A stretch of DNA of 64,000 nt from JAJKIV01 sp036741775 (GTDB lineage: Bacteria > Gemmatimonadota > Gemmatimonadetes > Gemmatimonadales > Gemmatimonadaceae): positions 62,001 through 126,000 of the forward strand of contig DAINRQ010000003.1 of NCBI GenBank assembly GCA_036741775.1, in the 5' to 3' direction. Numbering within the stretch: position 1 is the stretch's first letter; every line of letters starts with the position of its first letter. Of the stretch, positions 24,963 to 33,809 are shown one piece after another. The translations under genes were made by a program, and so were the position numbers. The notes below the pieces were generated by a model, which worked only from the letters and a program-made list of their open reading frames with translations, made no database searches and was not told the origin of the DNA.

Positions 24963-26177
24963 ATGGCTCCCCGTTCCGACGGCGTGCTTGCGCGATTCGC
25001 GCGAGACCTGACTGCTGATGCTCGCGATGGCCGGCTCGAGCCGGTGCGATGTCGCACCGAGGAGATCTCGCGCGTCATCGATATTCTCCTCCGACACGGC
25101 AAGAACAATCCGGCGCTCGTGGGGCCGGCGGGCGTCGGCAAGACGGCCATCATCGAAGGGCTCGCGCAGCGACTCGCTGCTGGCGACGTTCCGCTCTCGC
25201 TCCGCGGCACTCGCATTCTTGCGGTCGATCACGTGTCGTTGCTGGCCGGGACGACGTACCGAGGGGATTACGAGGAACGCATCCGCCGACTCGTTGCCGA
25301 AACGAGTGCGTCACCCGACGTGATCCTGTTCATCGACGAACTGCACAACCTCATTGGCCAGGGCACGGCGCTCGGCGTCGCGATGGACGCGGGCAACATG
25401 CTCAAACCGGCGCTCGTCCGCGGTGACTTTCGCGTCATCGGTGCAACGACGAATGACGAATACGAGCGGTGGGTGTGCGGCGATCCCGCACTGGAGCGGC
25501 GCTTCCAACGCGTGCTTGTCCGCGAGCTGTCGGCGGACGAGACGCTCGACATCCTGCGCGCGCGGCTCGAGCGGCTTGAACGACATCACAACGTCGTCAT
25601 CACCGACGCGGCGGTGCGCGCTGCCGTCGAGCTCACCGATCGCTACCAGACGGACCGCATGCGGCCGGACCGCGCGATCGATGCGCTCGACGAGGCATGT
25701 GCCCACGCGCATGCCATCGCGGTCTACTCCGACGCCGCGCAGTCGCTCATTCGGCGGCGTCGCACGCTGCTGAGCGGACGCCCCGAGCGTCCGGGGGAGC
25801 GCGCCGCGGCACCGCGTGAGCAACCGCCGTACGAGCCGTCGCATCCCCATGATCTCGAGGACGACCCGATCGAGCGCATGGCGCGCGACGGGTTCGCGGC
25901 GCTCGAGCGTTTCGGCGCGGAGATCGAGGCGATGTTCGTACCGGCGAACGGCTCGCGCGAACCCGCGGCCGCGCCGTCCAACGGGGCGGCGACGACGTCG
26001 CCACCGCAGTCGGCGACGTCGGAGTCAGCGCCCGCGCGGGCCGAGCCGGCGACGCTCGCCGAGCTCGAGGCGGAACTGCATCGTGTGCTGGTGGAGGAGG
26101 GGGTCGTCGTGCGGGGCCATGATGTGGCCCGAGTCGTGAAGCTCGCTACCTCAAAGGACGTCACATGGACGGAGTGA
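24963..26177 (+). CDS. Single-domain ClpB/ClpA-like AAA+ ATPase
   Basis: 404-residue protein with only the first nucleotide-binding domain of the Hsp100/Clp family. Walker A is GPAGVGKT (54-61), then a substrate-pore segment (TYRGDYEER about 98-106), Walker B (ILFIDELHN, 121-129), sensor 1 (GATTNDEYERW) and an Arg finger region (ALERRFQ). The N-terminal repeat domain, the coiled-coil middle domain and the second AAA domain of ClpB/C are all absent. Residues beyond 280 are a Pro/Ala/Glu-rich linker ending in a short helix. It therefore cannot be a classic disaggregase. Its last 13 nt overlap the next gene. Confidence 0.8.
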   Translation: MAPRSDGVLARFARDLTADARDGRLEPVRCRTEEISRVIDILLRHGKNNPALVGPAGVGKTAIIEGLAQRLAAGDVPLSLRGTRILAVDHVSLLAGTTYRGDYEERIRRLVAETSASPDVILFIDELHNLIGQGTALGVAMDAGNMLKPALVRGDFRVIGATTNDEYERWVCGDPALERRFQRVLVRELSADETLDILRARLERLERHHNVVITDAAVRAAVELTDRYQTDRMRPDRAIDALDEACAHAHAIAVYSDAAQSLIRRRRTLLSGRPERPGERAAAPREQPPYEPSHPHDLEDDPIERMARDGFAALERFGAEIEAMFVPANGSREPAAAPSNGAATTSPPQSATSESAPARAEPATLAELEAELHRVLVEEGVVVRGHDVARVVKLATSKDVTWTE

Positions 26178-27448
26178 AGCTCGTTAGGTCCGCGATGACG
26201 GCGGCGGCGTGGGCGTCGATCGTCGCCCTCGGTGCGTGCTCGCGCGATGCGGGCTCGCGTGCGGCGAATGGCCCATACGCAAAGGAAGTGGGCGAGGCAG
26301 TCCCGCGCATCGAGAAGGCCGTCGGGCTTCCGTTCAAGACTCCTCCCAAGGTCGAACGGCGATCGAAGGACGAGGTGCGCGAGTTTCTGACGCGCAAGTT
26401 CAACGAGTCGATGCCCGCGGCGGAGATCTCTGGAATCGAGCGAACGTATCGACGGTTCGGACTCATTCCCGACACGTTGCAGCTCCGGCCGTTCATGCTC
26501 GAGCTGCTGACCGAGCAGGTCGTCGGGTACTATGATCCGGCGACCAAGGTGCTCTACATCGTCGACGGCGCGCCGCCGGAGATGGTGAACGTCACGGTGA
26601 CGCACGAGCTCATCCACGCCCTTCAGGACCAGTACATCAGCCTGGATTCCATTCAGAAGGTCACCGGCGACAACGACCGACAGGTCGCGGCCCAGGCGGT
26701 CCTCGAGGGGCAGGCGACGTTCGAGCAGGTGCAGGCGATGCTCGGCTCGAGCAACCTGGCCGCGGCGCTCCCGGGCGGGTGGGAGCGCGTGCGTGACATG
26801 ATCCGCGAGTCGCAGAGCACGATGCCGGTGTTTGCGTCGGCGCCGATGATCATCCAGGAGACGCTCATCTTTCCGTACCTGAGCGGCGCCGAGTTCATGC
26901 GGCGGTTCGAGGAAATGAAGGCGGACTCGGTTCCGTTCGGCGACATGCCGGAGTCGACGGAGCAGGTCATTCACTCGGATGCGTACTTCGCCGCGCGCGA
27001 CACCGTGACCCGCGTGACACTACCGGAGCTCTCGTCCGGTGCGCGTCTCGTGTACTCGAACAATCTCGGCGAGTTCGAGACGCGGCTCTTCCTCTACCAG
27101 CATCTGCAGGAGCAGAACTCGGCCATCCGTGGAGCCGCCGGCTGGGATGGTGACCGCTACGCGCTGTTCGAGCACAACGGAGGAGAAGGGATCGCGTGGC
27201 TCACGGTCTGGGATTCGAACATCGACGCTGCCGAGTTTCACGACCTGCTCGACACGGTGATCCTGAAGCGGTACCCGAACGTCAAGCCCAGGACAGCGAC
27301 CGCCGAACAACGTGTCTACGAGGCCGGCGGTCGCACGCTGCAGTTGACGGCCACTGAAGTGCACGGCCGCCCGATCGTGCTCTACGTCGACGTACCGACC
27401 GGCGCGCCGGCGAACGTCATCGACCTGACGAAGGTGGCGTTGCGGTAG
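26165..27448 (+). CDS. HELIH-motif metallopeptidase-like lipoprotein
   Basis: 427-residue exported protein with a lipobox (VALGAC, Cys 25). It has a zinc-protease motif HELIH (147-151) preceded by VVGYYDPATKVLYIVDG, and a downstream Glu in QAVLEGQATF near 181 that could be the third ligand. This places it with gluzincin-like proteins of unknown substrate. Start ATG 26165 has AAAGGA at 6-7 nt. A GTG at 26174 forming a GTGA overlap is the alternative. Overlap with the AAA gene suggests the two act together, although one is cytoplasmic and the other exported. Confidence 0.75.
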   Translation: MDGVKLVRSAMTAAAWASIVALGACSRDAGSRAANGPYAKEVGEAVPRIEKAVGLPFKTPPKVERRSKDEVREFLTRKFNESMPAAEISGIERTYRRFGLIPDTLQLRPFMLELLTEQVVGYYDPATKVLYIVDGAPPEMVNVTVTHELIHALQDQYISLDSIQKVTGDNDRQVAAQAVLEGQATFEQVQAMLGSSNLAAALPGGWERVRDMIRESQSTMPVFASAPMIIQETLIFPYLSGAEFMRRFEEMKADSVPFGDMPESTEQVIHSDAYFAARDTVTRVTLPELSSGARLVYSNNLGEFETRLFLYQHLQEQNSAIRGAAGWDGDRYALFEHNGGEGIAWLTVWDSNIDAAEFHDLLDTVILKRYPNVKPRTATAEQRVYEAGGRTLQLTATEVHGRPIVLYVDVPTGAPANVIDLTKVALR

Positions 27449-29902
27449 CTAGTCCGCCGGAACCGCCTCTGCCTCCGCGGCTGGCCGATCAGCCGTGGGC
27501 GGAGATTCCGGCGCGACGTGATCGGCGAGCGAGGGCTCCGGTGCCGGCAGCAGTGCGAGCCGCAGCACTTCGTCCATGGTCGAGACGAACGTGAAGGCCA
27601 TGTTGGAGCGCACCTCCGGGGGCACGTCGCGCAGGTCCTTCTCGTTCCCCTTCGGCAGGAGGATCTCGCGCAGTCCGGCGCGGTAGGCTGCCAGCGTCTT
27701 CTCCTTCACGCCGCCGATCTCGAGGACCTTGCCGCGCAAGGTCACCTCGCCGGTCATCGCGACGTCGCGCCGGACGGGGCGCCGGCTCAACACGCTGGCG
27801 ATCGCGAGCGTCACCGCGATGCCCGCGCTCGGCCCGTCCTTGGGGATGGCGCCGGCGGGGAAGTGAATGTGCAGATCGCTCTCACGGAACTCCTGCTCCG
27901 AGATCTCGAGCAGCTGTGCGCGCGAGCGAACGAACGAGAGCGCCGCGTCGACCGACTCGCGCATCACGTCGCCGAGCTGGCCTGTCACCGTTAGGCGGCC
28001 CGTGCCGGGCATGCGAAGCGCCTCGATCAGCATGAGGTCGCCGCCCGTGGACGTCCAGGCGAGGCCCGTGACGACGCCGATCTCCGGCTCCTTCTCGGCC
28101 TCCTCCATGGCGTACCGCGGCGCGCCGAGGATCTCTTCGACCTTGGCATTGTCGATGATCCACGCGCCTTCCTCGCCTTCGGCTTTCCGGCGTGCGCGCT
28201 TCCGCATGAGGGAGGCGACATTCCGCTCGAAGTTGCGAAGCCCTGCCTCACGCGAGTAACGGCCCGAGATGAAGCTGAGCACCTCGTCCGTGAACTGGAT
28301 GTCCTTGTCCGTGATGCCGTGCTCCTCGAGCAGTCGCGGAAGCAGGTAGCGCCACGCGATCTCGACCTTCTCCTCGACCGTGTAACCGGCGATGCGGATG
28401 ACCTCCATGCGGTCGCGAAGCGGCGCCGGGATGTCGAAGAGGTTGTTCGCCGTGCAGATGAACAAGCAGGACGACAGATCGAACGGCAAGTTGAGGTAAT
28501 GATCGACGAACTCGTCGTTCTGCGACGGATCGAGCACTTCGAGCATGGCCGCCGTCGGATCTCCCGATGGTCCACCCGCCGACATCTTGTCGATCTCGTC
28601 GATCATGAGGACGGGATCCTTCACGCCGACGCGACGAAGCGCCTGGATGAGCAATCCCGGGAGCGCGCCCACGTAAGTGCGGCGGTGGCCCCGGATCTCG
28701 GCTTCATCGCGAACGCCGCCGACCGAGATGCGGTAGAACTCCCGTCCAATCGCCTTGGCGATCGCCTCGCCTAACGATGTCTTGCCCGTGCCCGGTGGTC
28801 CGACGAAGCACAGGATGGGGCCGTGCGGATCGCCGCCGCGGAGCTTCCGCACAGCGAGGAATTCGATGATGCGCTCCTTCGCCTCGAGCAACCCGTAGTG
28901 CCGCGTGTCGAGGGCCTCCTCCACTTTCTTGAGGGCGATCTCCTCATCTCCCGAGCGCTTGTGCCACGGGAGCGACAGGATCCAATCGAGGTACGTGCGA
29001 ATGACCTGGTACTCGCTCGATGCCGGGGAGAGCATCCGGAGTCGCTCGGTCTCGCGACGGGCCTCCTGCCCGATCTTCTCGGGCAGTCGGGCTTCGTCGA
29101 TCTTCTTGAGCGTCTCGAGAGCTTCCTTCTCGCCCGGGTCCGCCTCCCCGAGTTCGGCCTGAATGGCCCGCAGCTGCTGGCGCAGGTAGAATTCGCGCTG
29201 GTGTTGCTCGATCTTCACTTCGGTCTGTCGCTTCACGTCCTCCATGACGCGAGCGCGCGCGACCTCGCGCTCCAGCCGCGACAGGATGAAGCGAATACGC
29301 TGGCCGACGTCGAGGCGCTGCAGGACCTCGTCCTTGTCCGATATCCGGAAGTTCATGTTCGTGGCCGCGAGGTCGGCAAAGCGACCTGGATCGGACACGT
29401 TCATCTTGAGGATCTGCGGCACCTCGTCCGGAATGCGGTCGACGAGGTCGGCCAGCGTCTCGGCGGCCGAGACGACGCGTGCCACGAGGTCTTCGAGCTC
29501 AGCCGGTTCGGCTGGCGTTTCGCGAGCCGCCTTCACGGACGCAATCGCATAGGGCTGCGTCTGCTCGATCGACTCGACCGTGATGCGTCGGAGCCCCTGC
29601 AGGGTGATCTGTACCGTATCGCCCGGGAGGTTGATGCGCTCGTGCACGCGCGCGGCCACGCCGACGCGCCCGATGAACTTGCTCGGCTCCACGGGCTCGT
29701 CATGATCGCCGCTGGCGACCACGAGGGCCACGATCAGCCCGGGTTCTTCGTTGGCCCGCAGAAGCGCGAGGTTCTCGGGGGCTCCCATCTGTACCGCGAT
29801 CGTTCCGAGCGGGTACACGATCGTCGAGCGCAGCGCCATGAGCGGCAGCGCCGGGGGGAGCTCGGACTTCAGGATCTCTTCTTTTCGCTGATTGCGGGCC
29901 AT
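27449..29902 (-). CDS. lon: ATP-dependent protease Lon
   Basis: 817-residue cytoplasmic protease that degrades misfolded and regulatory proteins. It has a Lon N-terminal substrate domain (LPLMALRSTIVYPLG onward), a coiled coil, an AAA+ module with Walker A (GPPGTGKTSLGEAIA) and Walker B (VLMIDEIDK), and a C-terminal Ser-Lys protease domain. The catalytic Ser is in KDGPSAGIAV (about 691) and the Lys in GVKEKTLAAYRAG (about 733). A 30-residue Pro/Ala/Glu tail follows. The frame is open far upstream through ffh antisense, but homology starts at the ATG at 29902. Its stop abuts the stop of the convergent metallopeptidase gene with no gap. Confidence 0.96.
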   Translation of the reverse strand: MARNQRKEEILKSELPPALPLMALRSTIVYPLGTIAVQMGAPENLALLRANEEPGLIVALVVASGDHDEPVEPSKFIGRVGVAARVHERINLPGDTVQITLQGLRRITVESIEQTQPYAIASVKAARETPAEPAELEDLVARVVSAAETLADLVDRIPDEVPQILKMNVSDPGRFADLAATNMNFRISDKDEVLQRLDVGQRIRFILSRLEREVARARVMEDVKRQTEVKIEQHQREFYLRQQLRAIQAELGEADPGEKEALETLKKIDEARLPEKIGQEARRETERLRMLSPASSEYQVIRTYLDWILSLPWHKRSGDEEIALKKVEEALDTRHYGLLEAKERIIEFLAVRKLRGGDPHGPILCFVGPPGTGKTSLGEAIAKAIGREFYRISVGGVRDEAEIRGHRRTYVGALPGLLIQALRRVGVKDPVLMIDEIDKMSAGGPSGDPTAAMLEVLDPSQNDEFVDHYLNLPFDLSSCLFICTANNLFDIPAPLRDRMEVIRIAGYTVEEKVEIAWRYLLPRLLEEHGITDKDIQFTDEVLSFISGRYSREAGLRNFERNVASLMRKRARRKAEGEEGAWIIDNAKVEEILGAPRYAMEEAEKEPEIGVVTGLAWTSTGGDLMLIEALRMPGTGRLTVTGQLGDVMRESVDAALSFVRSRAQLLEISEQEFRESDLHIHFPAGAIPKDGPSAGIAVTLAIASVLSRRPVRRDVAMTGEVTLRGKVLEIGGVKEKTLAAYRAGLREILLPKGNEKDLRDVPPEVRSNMAFTFVSTMDEVLRLALLPAPEPSLADHVAPESPPTADRPAAEAEAVPAD

Positions 29903-29977
29903 TGCGACGGCGCGGGGCGGAGGGCGAAACGGGAGGGTGAAAGCTAACAGGAAACGCTCACGATGAAAGCGGGCGGG

Positions 29978-30006
29978 TTGCTTCAACCCACGTTCCTGCC
30001 TACGTT
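29978..30006 (+). promoter_or_regulatory. Possible ffh promoter giving a near-leaderless mRNA
   Basis: TTGCTT (29978-29983) and TACGTT (30001-30006) are spaced by 17 nt. The ffh ATG is only 8 nt beyond the -10 hexamer and has no Shine-Dalgarno sequence. If used, the transcript would begin within a few bases of the start codon. Confidence 0.4.
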
Positions 30007-30014
30007 TAACGGCT

Positions 30015-31343
30015 ATGTTCGATGAGCTGTCAGAAAAACTCGAGGCGACGTTTGCGCGCCTGCGAGGTCGTGGTGTCCTCACCGACGCCGATATCAAGGA
30101 GGGCCTGCGCGAGGTGCGCCGGGTCCTGCTGGAAGCTGACGTCAACTTCCAACTGACGCGCGAGTTTCTCGAGCGTGTCGAAAAGAAAGCCGTCGGCGTG
30201 TCGCAGCTGCGCACGGTCTCGCCGGCGCAACAGCTCGTCAAGATCGTGCACGACGAGCTCGCGGCGATGCTCGGCGAGCGCCGCGAAGGACTGAAGCTCA
30301 GCTCCGTGCCGCCTACCGTCGTGATGATGGTCGGCCTGCAGGGGTCCGGAAAAACCACGACGGCGGCCAAGCTCGCCCGCCGGCTGAAGGGCGAGTCGCG
30401 TCCCACACGGCTCGTTGCCGCTGACGTCTACCGCCCGGCCGCCATCGACCAGCTCGAGACGCTCGGGGCACAGCTCGACATCCCCGTCTACGCGGACCGC
30501 AGCACCACGGACGTCGTCAAGATCGCGAAGCAAGGCATCGACCAGTCCCGGCGCGCGCGCGACCGCGTCGTGATCATCGATACCGCCGGCCGCCTCCAGA
30601 TCGACGAGGAGATGATGAAGGAGCTCGTCCGGTTGAAGGACGCCGTTCGCCCGGACGAAATCCTGCTCGTCGCGGACGGCATGACCGGCCAGGAAGCGGT
30701 GCGGATCGCGCAGGGCTTCGATCAGGCGTTAGGCGTCACCGGGGTGATCCTGACGAAGCTCGACGGCGACGCGCGCGGCGGTGCTGCCCTGTCGATCTAC
30801 GGCGTCACCAAGAAGCCCATCAAGTACATCGGCGTCGGCGAGAAGACGGACGCGCTCGAAGAGTTCCACCCCGAGCGCATGGCGGGCCGCATTCTCCAGA
30901 TGGGCGACGTCGTATCGCTCGTGGAGAAGGCGCAGTCCGCGTTCGACGAAGATGAGGCGAAGAAGCTCGAGAAGAAGGTCCGCAAGGAAGGCATGGACCT
31001 GAACGACTTCCTTGCCGCGATGCGGCAGGTCCAGAAGCTCGGGCCGCTCGAGGGCATCCTGAAGATGCTGCCCGGCGTCAACTCGAAGATGCTCAAGCAG
31101 GCGAACCTCGACCCGAAGCGCATGAAGCACGTCGAGGCGATCGTCCTCTCGATGACGCCGGAAGAGCGCAAGAACCCCGCGCTCATCAACGGGTCGCGTC
31201 GGTCGCGCATCGCCAAGGGATCCGGTCGCCCGACGAACGAGGTGAACCGGTTGCTCGACCAGTTCAAGGACATGAAGAAGATGATGAAGAAAGCCTCGTC
31301 AGGCGACATGCGCATGCCGCCGGGCATGATGGGGATGCGCTAG
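30015..31343 (+). CDS. ffh: Signal recognition particle protein Ffh
   Basis: GTPase that with 4.5S RNA targets nascent membrane proteins to FtsY. The 442-residue product has the N helical bundle, the G domain (GLQGSGKTTTAAKLA, DTAGRLQIDEE, TKLDGDARGG) and a Met-rich M domain ending in PPGMMGMR. Codons are typical of the window. It opens a conserved block with rpsP, rimM and trmD downstream. Confidence 0.97.
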   Translation: MFDELSEKLEATFARLRGRGVLTDADIKEGLREVRRVLLEADVNFQLTREFLERVEKKAVGVSQLRTVSPAQQLVKIVHDELAAMLGERREGLKLSSVPPTVVMMVGLQGSGKTTTAAKLARRLKGESRPTRLVAADVYRPAAIDQLETLGAQLDIPVYADRSTTDVVKIAKQGIDQSRRARDRVVIIDTAGRLQIDEEMMKELVRLKDAVRPDEILLVADGMTGQEAVRIAQGFDQALGVTGVILTKLDGDARGGAALSIYGVTKKPIKYIGVGEKTDALEEFHPERMAGRILQMGDVVSLVEKAQSAFDEDEAKKLEKKVRKEGMDLNDFLAAMRQVQKLGPLEGILKMLPGVNSKMLKQANLDPKRMKHVEAIVLSMTPEERKNPALINGSRRSRIAKGSGRPTNEVNRLLDQFKDMKKMMKKASSGDMRMPPGMMGMR

Positions 31344-31363
31344 CCGCAGGACGACCACGCTCG

Positions 31364-31408
31364 ACCTGGGTGCGATCCGGAGCCGCCGGATTCGCGAGGA
31401 GCCCAGGT
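31364..31408 (+). promoter_or_regulatory. Stem-loop in the rpsP leader
   Basis: ACCTGGG (31364-31370) pairs with 31402-31408. Inside it GCGATCCGG (31372-31380) pairs with 31386-31395 with one bulged base around a 5-nt loop. No T-tract follows, so it is not a standard terminator. It lies between ffh and rpsP, 31 nt before the rpsP ATG, and may process or regulate the ribosomal-protein mRNA. Confidence 0.5.
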
Positions 31409-31439
31409 GCTCTACCACACGCCTCAGGAGACACGCACC

Positions 31440-31781
31440 ATGGCAGTTCGCATTCGCCTTCGCCGCACCGGCCGCAAGAACGCGCCGACGTTCCGTATCG
31501 TCGTCGCCGAGTCCACGAGCCCGCGCGACGGCCGCTTCATCGAGATCATCGGCCAGTACTTCCCCCGACAGGGCGACACGGCCGTGCAGCTCAAGACCGA
31601 TCGCGCCAACTACTGGCTGGACAACGGCGCGCTTCCCAGTGACACCGTGCGTTCGCTCCTGCGTAAGGCGGGGGTCCTCAAGGCCCGGCACGAAGCGCGG
31701 CTGGCGCGCAAGCTGAACTCGGCCGCCGTCCCGGTTCGCGAAGCCGACGCCACCGAGACCGCCGGCGGCACCGCGGAGTGA
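31440..31781 (+). CDS. rpsP: 30S ribosomal protein bS16
   Basis: 113-residue structural protein of the small subunit. The conserved start MAVRIRLRRTGRKNAPTFRI and the GRFIEIIGQYFP segment identify it. About 25 residues beyond the usual bS16 end form an Ala/Glu-rich tail. CAGGAG precedes the ATG by 9 nt. A start 11 codons upstream is in frame but not supported by homology. Confidence 0.96.
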   Translation: MAVRIRLRRTGRKNAPTFRIVVAESTSPRDGRFIEIIGQYFPRQGDTAVQLKTDRANYWLDNGALPSDTVRSLLRKAGVLKARHEARLARKLNSAAVPVREADATETAGGTAE

Positions 31782-31782
31782 C

Positions 31783-32319
31783 GTGACCGCGCCCGACCTG
31801 GCACTCGTCGGGCGCGTTCGAAGGGCACACGGCATTCGCGGCGAGCTCGTGATCGAGCCGCTGACCAACGCGCCGGACGCGGTCTTCGCGCCCGGCCGTC
31901 GCCTTTTGGCCGGTACCGTTGCCGGCGATCCCGCCCCGGACGAACGCACCCTCGTAATCGAAGAGAGCCGGCCCTTCAAGGGCGGTGGTTGGATCGTCGC
32001 CTTCGCAGGCATCGTGGATCGCAACGAAGCCGAGCGCTGGCGCGAGCGCTACCTCCTCGCACCACGTACCGAGTTGGATCCGATCGCGGAGGATGAGGTT
32101 TACCTGCACGATCTGCTCGGACTGGAGGTCGTGCTGCATGGGTCGGCCGAGCGCGTGGGTGAAGTCACCGACGTCTACGAGCTGCCGCACGGCGTGTTGC
32201 TCGACGTGCGCCGCGAGAAGGGCAGTGTACTCATCCCGTTCCGCAGTGAGGTCGTACAGCAGGTCGATCTCGACGCGCGGCGCCTGATCATCGATCCCCC
32301 AGCAGGGTTGCTCGAGTGA
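31783..32319 (+). CDS. rimM: 16S rRNA processing protein RimM
   Basis: 178-residue assembly factor for the 30S head that binds uS19. It has an N-terminal RimM domain (VGRVRRAHGIRGELVI) and a C-terminal PRC-barrel (EDEVYLHDLLGLEV, VLIPFRSEVVQQVD, LIIDPPAGLLE). The GTG start follows the rpsP stop by 1 nt, and the stop overlaps trmD. It sits in the standard rpsP-rimM-trmD order. Confidence 0.94.
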   Translation: MTAPDLALVGRVRRAHGIRGELVIEPLTNAPDAVFAPGRRLLAGTVAGDPAPDERTLVIEESRPFKGGGWIVAFAGIVDRNEAERWRERYLLAPRTELDPIAEDEVYLHDLLGLEVVLHGSAERVGEVTDVYELPHGVLLDVRREKGSVLIPFRSEVVQQVDLDARRLIIDPPAGLLE

Positions 32320-33035
32320 GAATCCACATCGTCACGATCTTCCCGGAGTTCTTCGTGACGCCGCTCTCGCTGAGCATTCCCGCGCGCGCAGCCGCGGCTG
32401 GTGCCGTGACCTATGACGTCATCGACCTTCGAAACTTCACCCACGACCGCCACCGTACGGTGGATGACTATCCGTATGGCGGCGGCGCCGGCATGGTGAT
32501 GAAGCCCGACCCGTTCTTCGAGGCGGTCGAATCGCTCGACGTGAAAGGCCCGGTCGTTCTGCTGTCGCCACGCGGGCGGCGGTTCTCGCACGCCGACGCG
32601 GTGCGCTACGCGGAAAGCGAGACCCTCACGCTGCTCTGCGGACACTACAAGGACATCGACCAGCGCGTCGCCGACTTCCTCGCCACCGAAGAGGTCTCGC
32701 TCGGCGACTTCGTATTGAGCGGTGGTGAGCCCGCGGCGCTCGCCATCGTCGACGCCACGGTGCGCCTCCTGCCCGGCGCGATGTCGGACCTCGACAGCGC
32801 CCGGGGCGACTCGTTCTTCGATCAGCGCGGACTGAGCGCCCCGAGCTACACGCGGCCGCCATCGTACCGAGGCCACGACGTGCCCGAGGTCTTGCTGTCG
32901 GGCGATCACAAGCGCATCGCCGACTGGCGACGTGCGGAAGGGGAGCGCCTCACGCGCGACCGAGCAGCGCGGGAGCAGGACGCGCAACGCTCCCCGACGA
33001 GTGCTCCGGCCCAGCCAGCGGGGCGGAGCGAATGA
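32316..33035 (+). CDS. trmD: tRNA (guanine-37-N1)-methyltransferase
   Basis: SPOUT enzyme that makes m1G37 and prevents frameshifting. The knot motifs YPYGGGAGMVMKPDPFF, LLCGHYKDIDQRV and SLGDFVLSGGEPAAL are present, with DSFF and a PSYTRPPSYRG C-terminal half. The usual GRYEGVDER appears as GHYKDIDQR, a conservative variant. Start GTG overlaps rimM by 4 nt. The last 15 residues are Ala/Pro-rich and not conserved. Confidence 0.95.
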   Translation: MRIHIVTIFPEFFVTPLSLSIPARAAAAGAVTYDVIDLRNFTHDRHRTVDDYPYGGGAGMVMKPDPFFEAVESLDVKGPVVLLSPRGRRFSHADAVRYAESETLTLLCGHYKDIDQRVADFLATEEVSLGDFVLSGGEPAALAIVDATVRLLPGAMSDLDSARGDSFFDQRGLSAPSYTRPPSYRGHDVPEVLLSGDHKRIADWRRAEGERLTRDRAAREQDAQRSPTSAPAQPAGRSE

Positions 33036-33793
33036 CGGCGGCGTCGATCCCTGGGCGCGGTAACGCGACAGACGCCATCCCGACCGTCGTGAGCTGGAGT
33101 GGTGGGAAGGACAGCGCGCTCGCGCTCCACGCGCTCCTCATGGACCCCACCGTGAACGTCTGCGGTCTGCTCACGACGATCACCGAGGAGTACGATCGCG
33201 TGAGCATGCACGGCGTCCGCGCGGAGCTCGTGGCGGAGCAAGCGTCAGCCGTCGGGCTCGAGCTGTTCACCGCGCGCATCCCGCCGCACTGCTCGAACGA
33301 GCGCTACGAAGCCGTCACGATCGCCGCGCTCGCCGGCCTCCGCGAGGCCGGGATTCGCGCGGTGGCGTTCGGGGATCTCTTTCTCGCGGATGTCCGTGCT
33401 TACCGGGAGCGCGTTGTCGCGGCCGCCAGACTCGAGCCGCTGTTCCCGATATGGGGGCGTCCGACCGCCGGGCTCGCTCGAGAGTTCATCGCCATGGGAT
33501 TTCGTGCCGTGCTCGCCTGTGTCGATCCACGTCAACTCGACGTGTCACATTGCGGCGAGGAGTTCGATGCGACGCTGCTGGATGCATTTCCCGCGTCGGT
33601 AGATCCCTGCGGCGAACATGGGGAATTTCACACCTTTGTCTACGACGGACCGATGTTCGAGCGGTCCATTGCGCCTCGCGTTGGCGAAATGGTCGAGCGG
33701 GACGGCTTCGTCTTCCGCGACCTCTTGCCAGGTGACGTGGCGGGCGCAACTTCTGGTGACGTGCCGCGCGGTGGAATGTCCCATGCTTTATAG
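33032..33793 (+). CDS. Dph6/DUF71-type ATP-pyrophosphatase (PP-loop) enzyme
   Basis: 253-residue member of the diphthine-ammonia-ligase-like family. The PP-loop VVSWSGGKDSALAL lies near residue 25, followed by family motifs EEYDRVSMHGVR and FGDLFLADVRAYRE and the C-terminal GEHGEFHTFVYDGP. Bacteria lack diphthamide, so the substrate here is unknown. Amidation or adenylation chemistry is the only safe inference. It overlaps trmD by 4 nt, which places it in the tRNA/ribosome operon and hints at a translation-linked role. Confidence 0.85.
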   Translation: MTAASIPGRGNATDAIPTVVSWSGGKDSALALHALLMDPTVNVCGLLTTITEEYDRVSMHGVRAELVAEQASAVGLELFTARIPPHCSNERYEAVTIAALAGLREAGIRAVAFGDLFLADVRAYRERVVAAARLEPLFPIWGRPTAGLAREFIAMGFRAVLACVDPRQLDVSHCGEEFDATLLDAFPASVDPCGEHGEFHTFVYDGPMFERSIAPRVGEMVERDGFVFRDLLPGDVAGATSGDVPRGGMSHAL

Positions 33794-33809
33794 CTTGGGA
33801 CCGAGCCCC

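Noticed and set aside
27449..30406. 985-residue version of Lon
   Set aside because: The first 168 residues come from the ffh region read backwards; the Lon N-domain starts at 29902.
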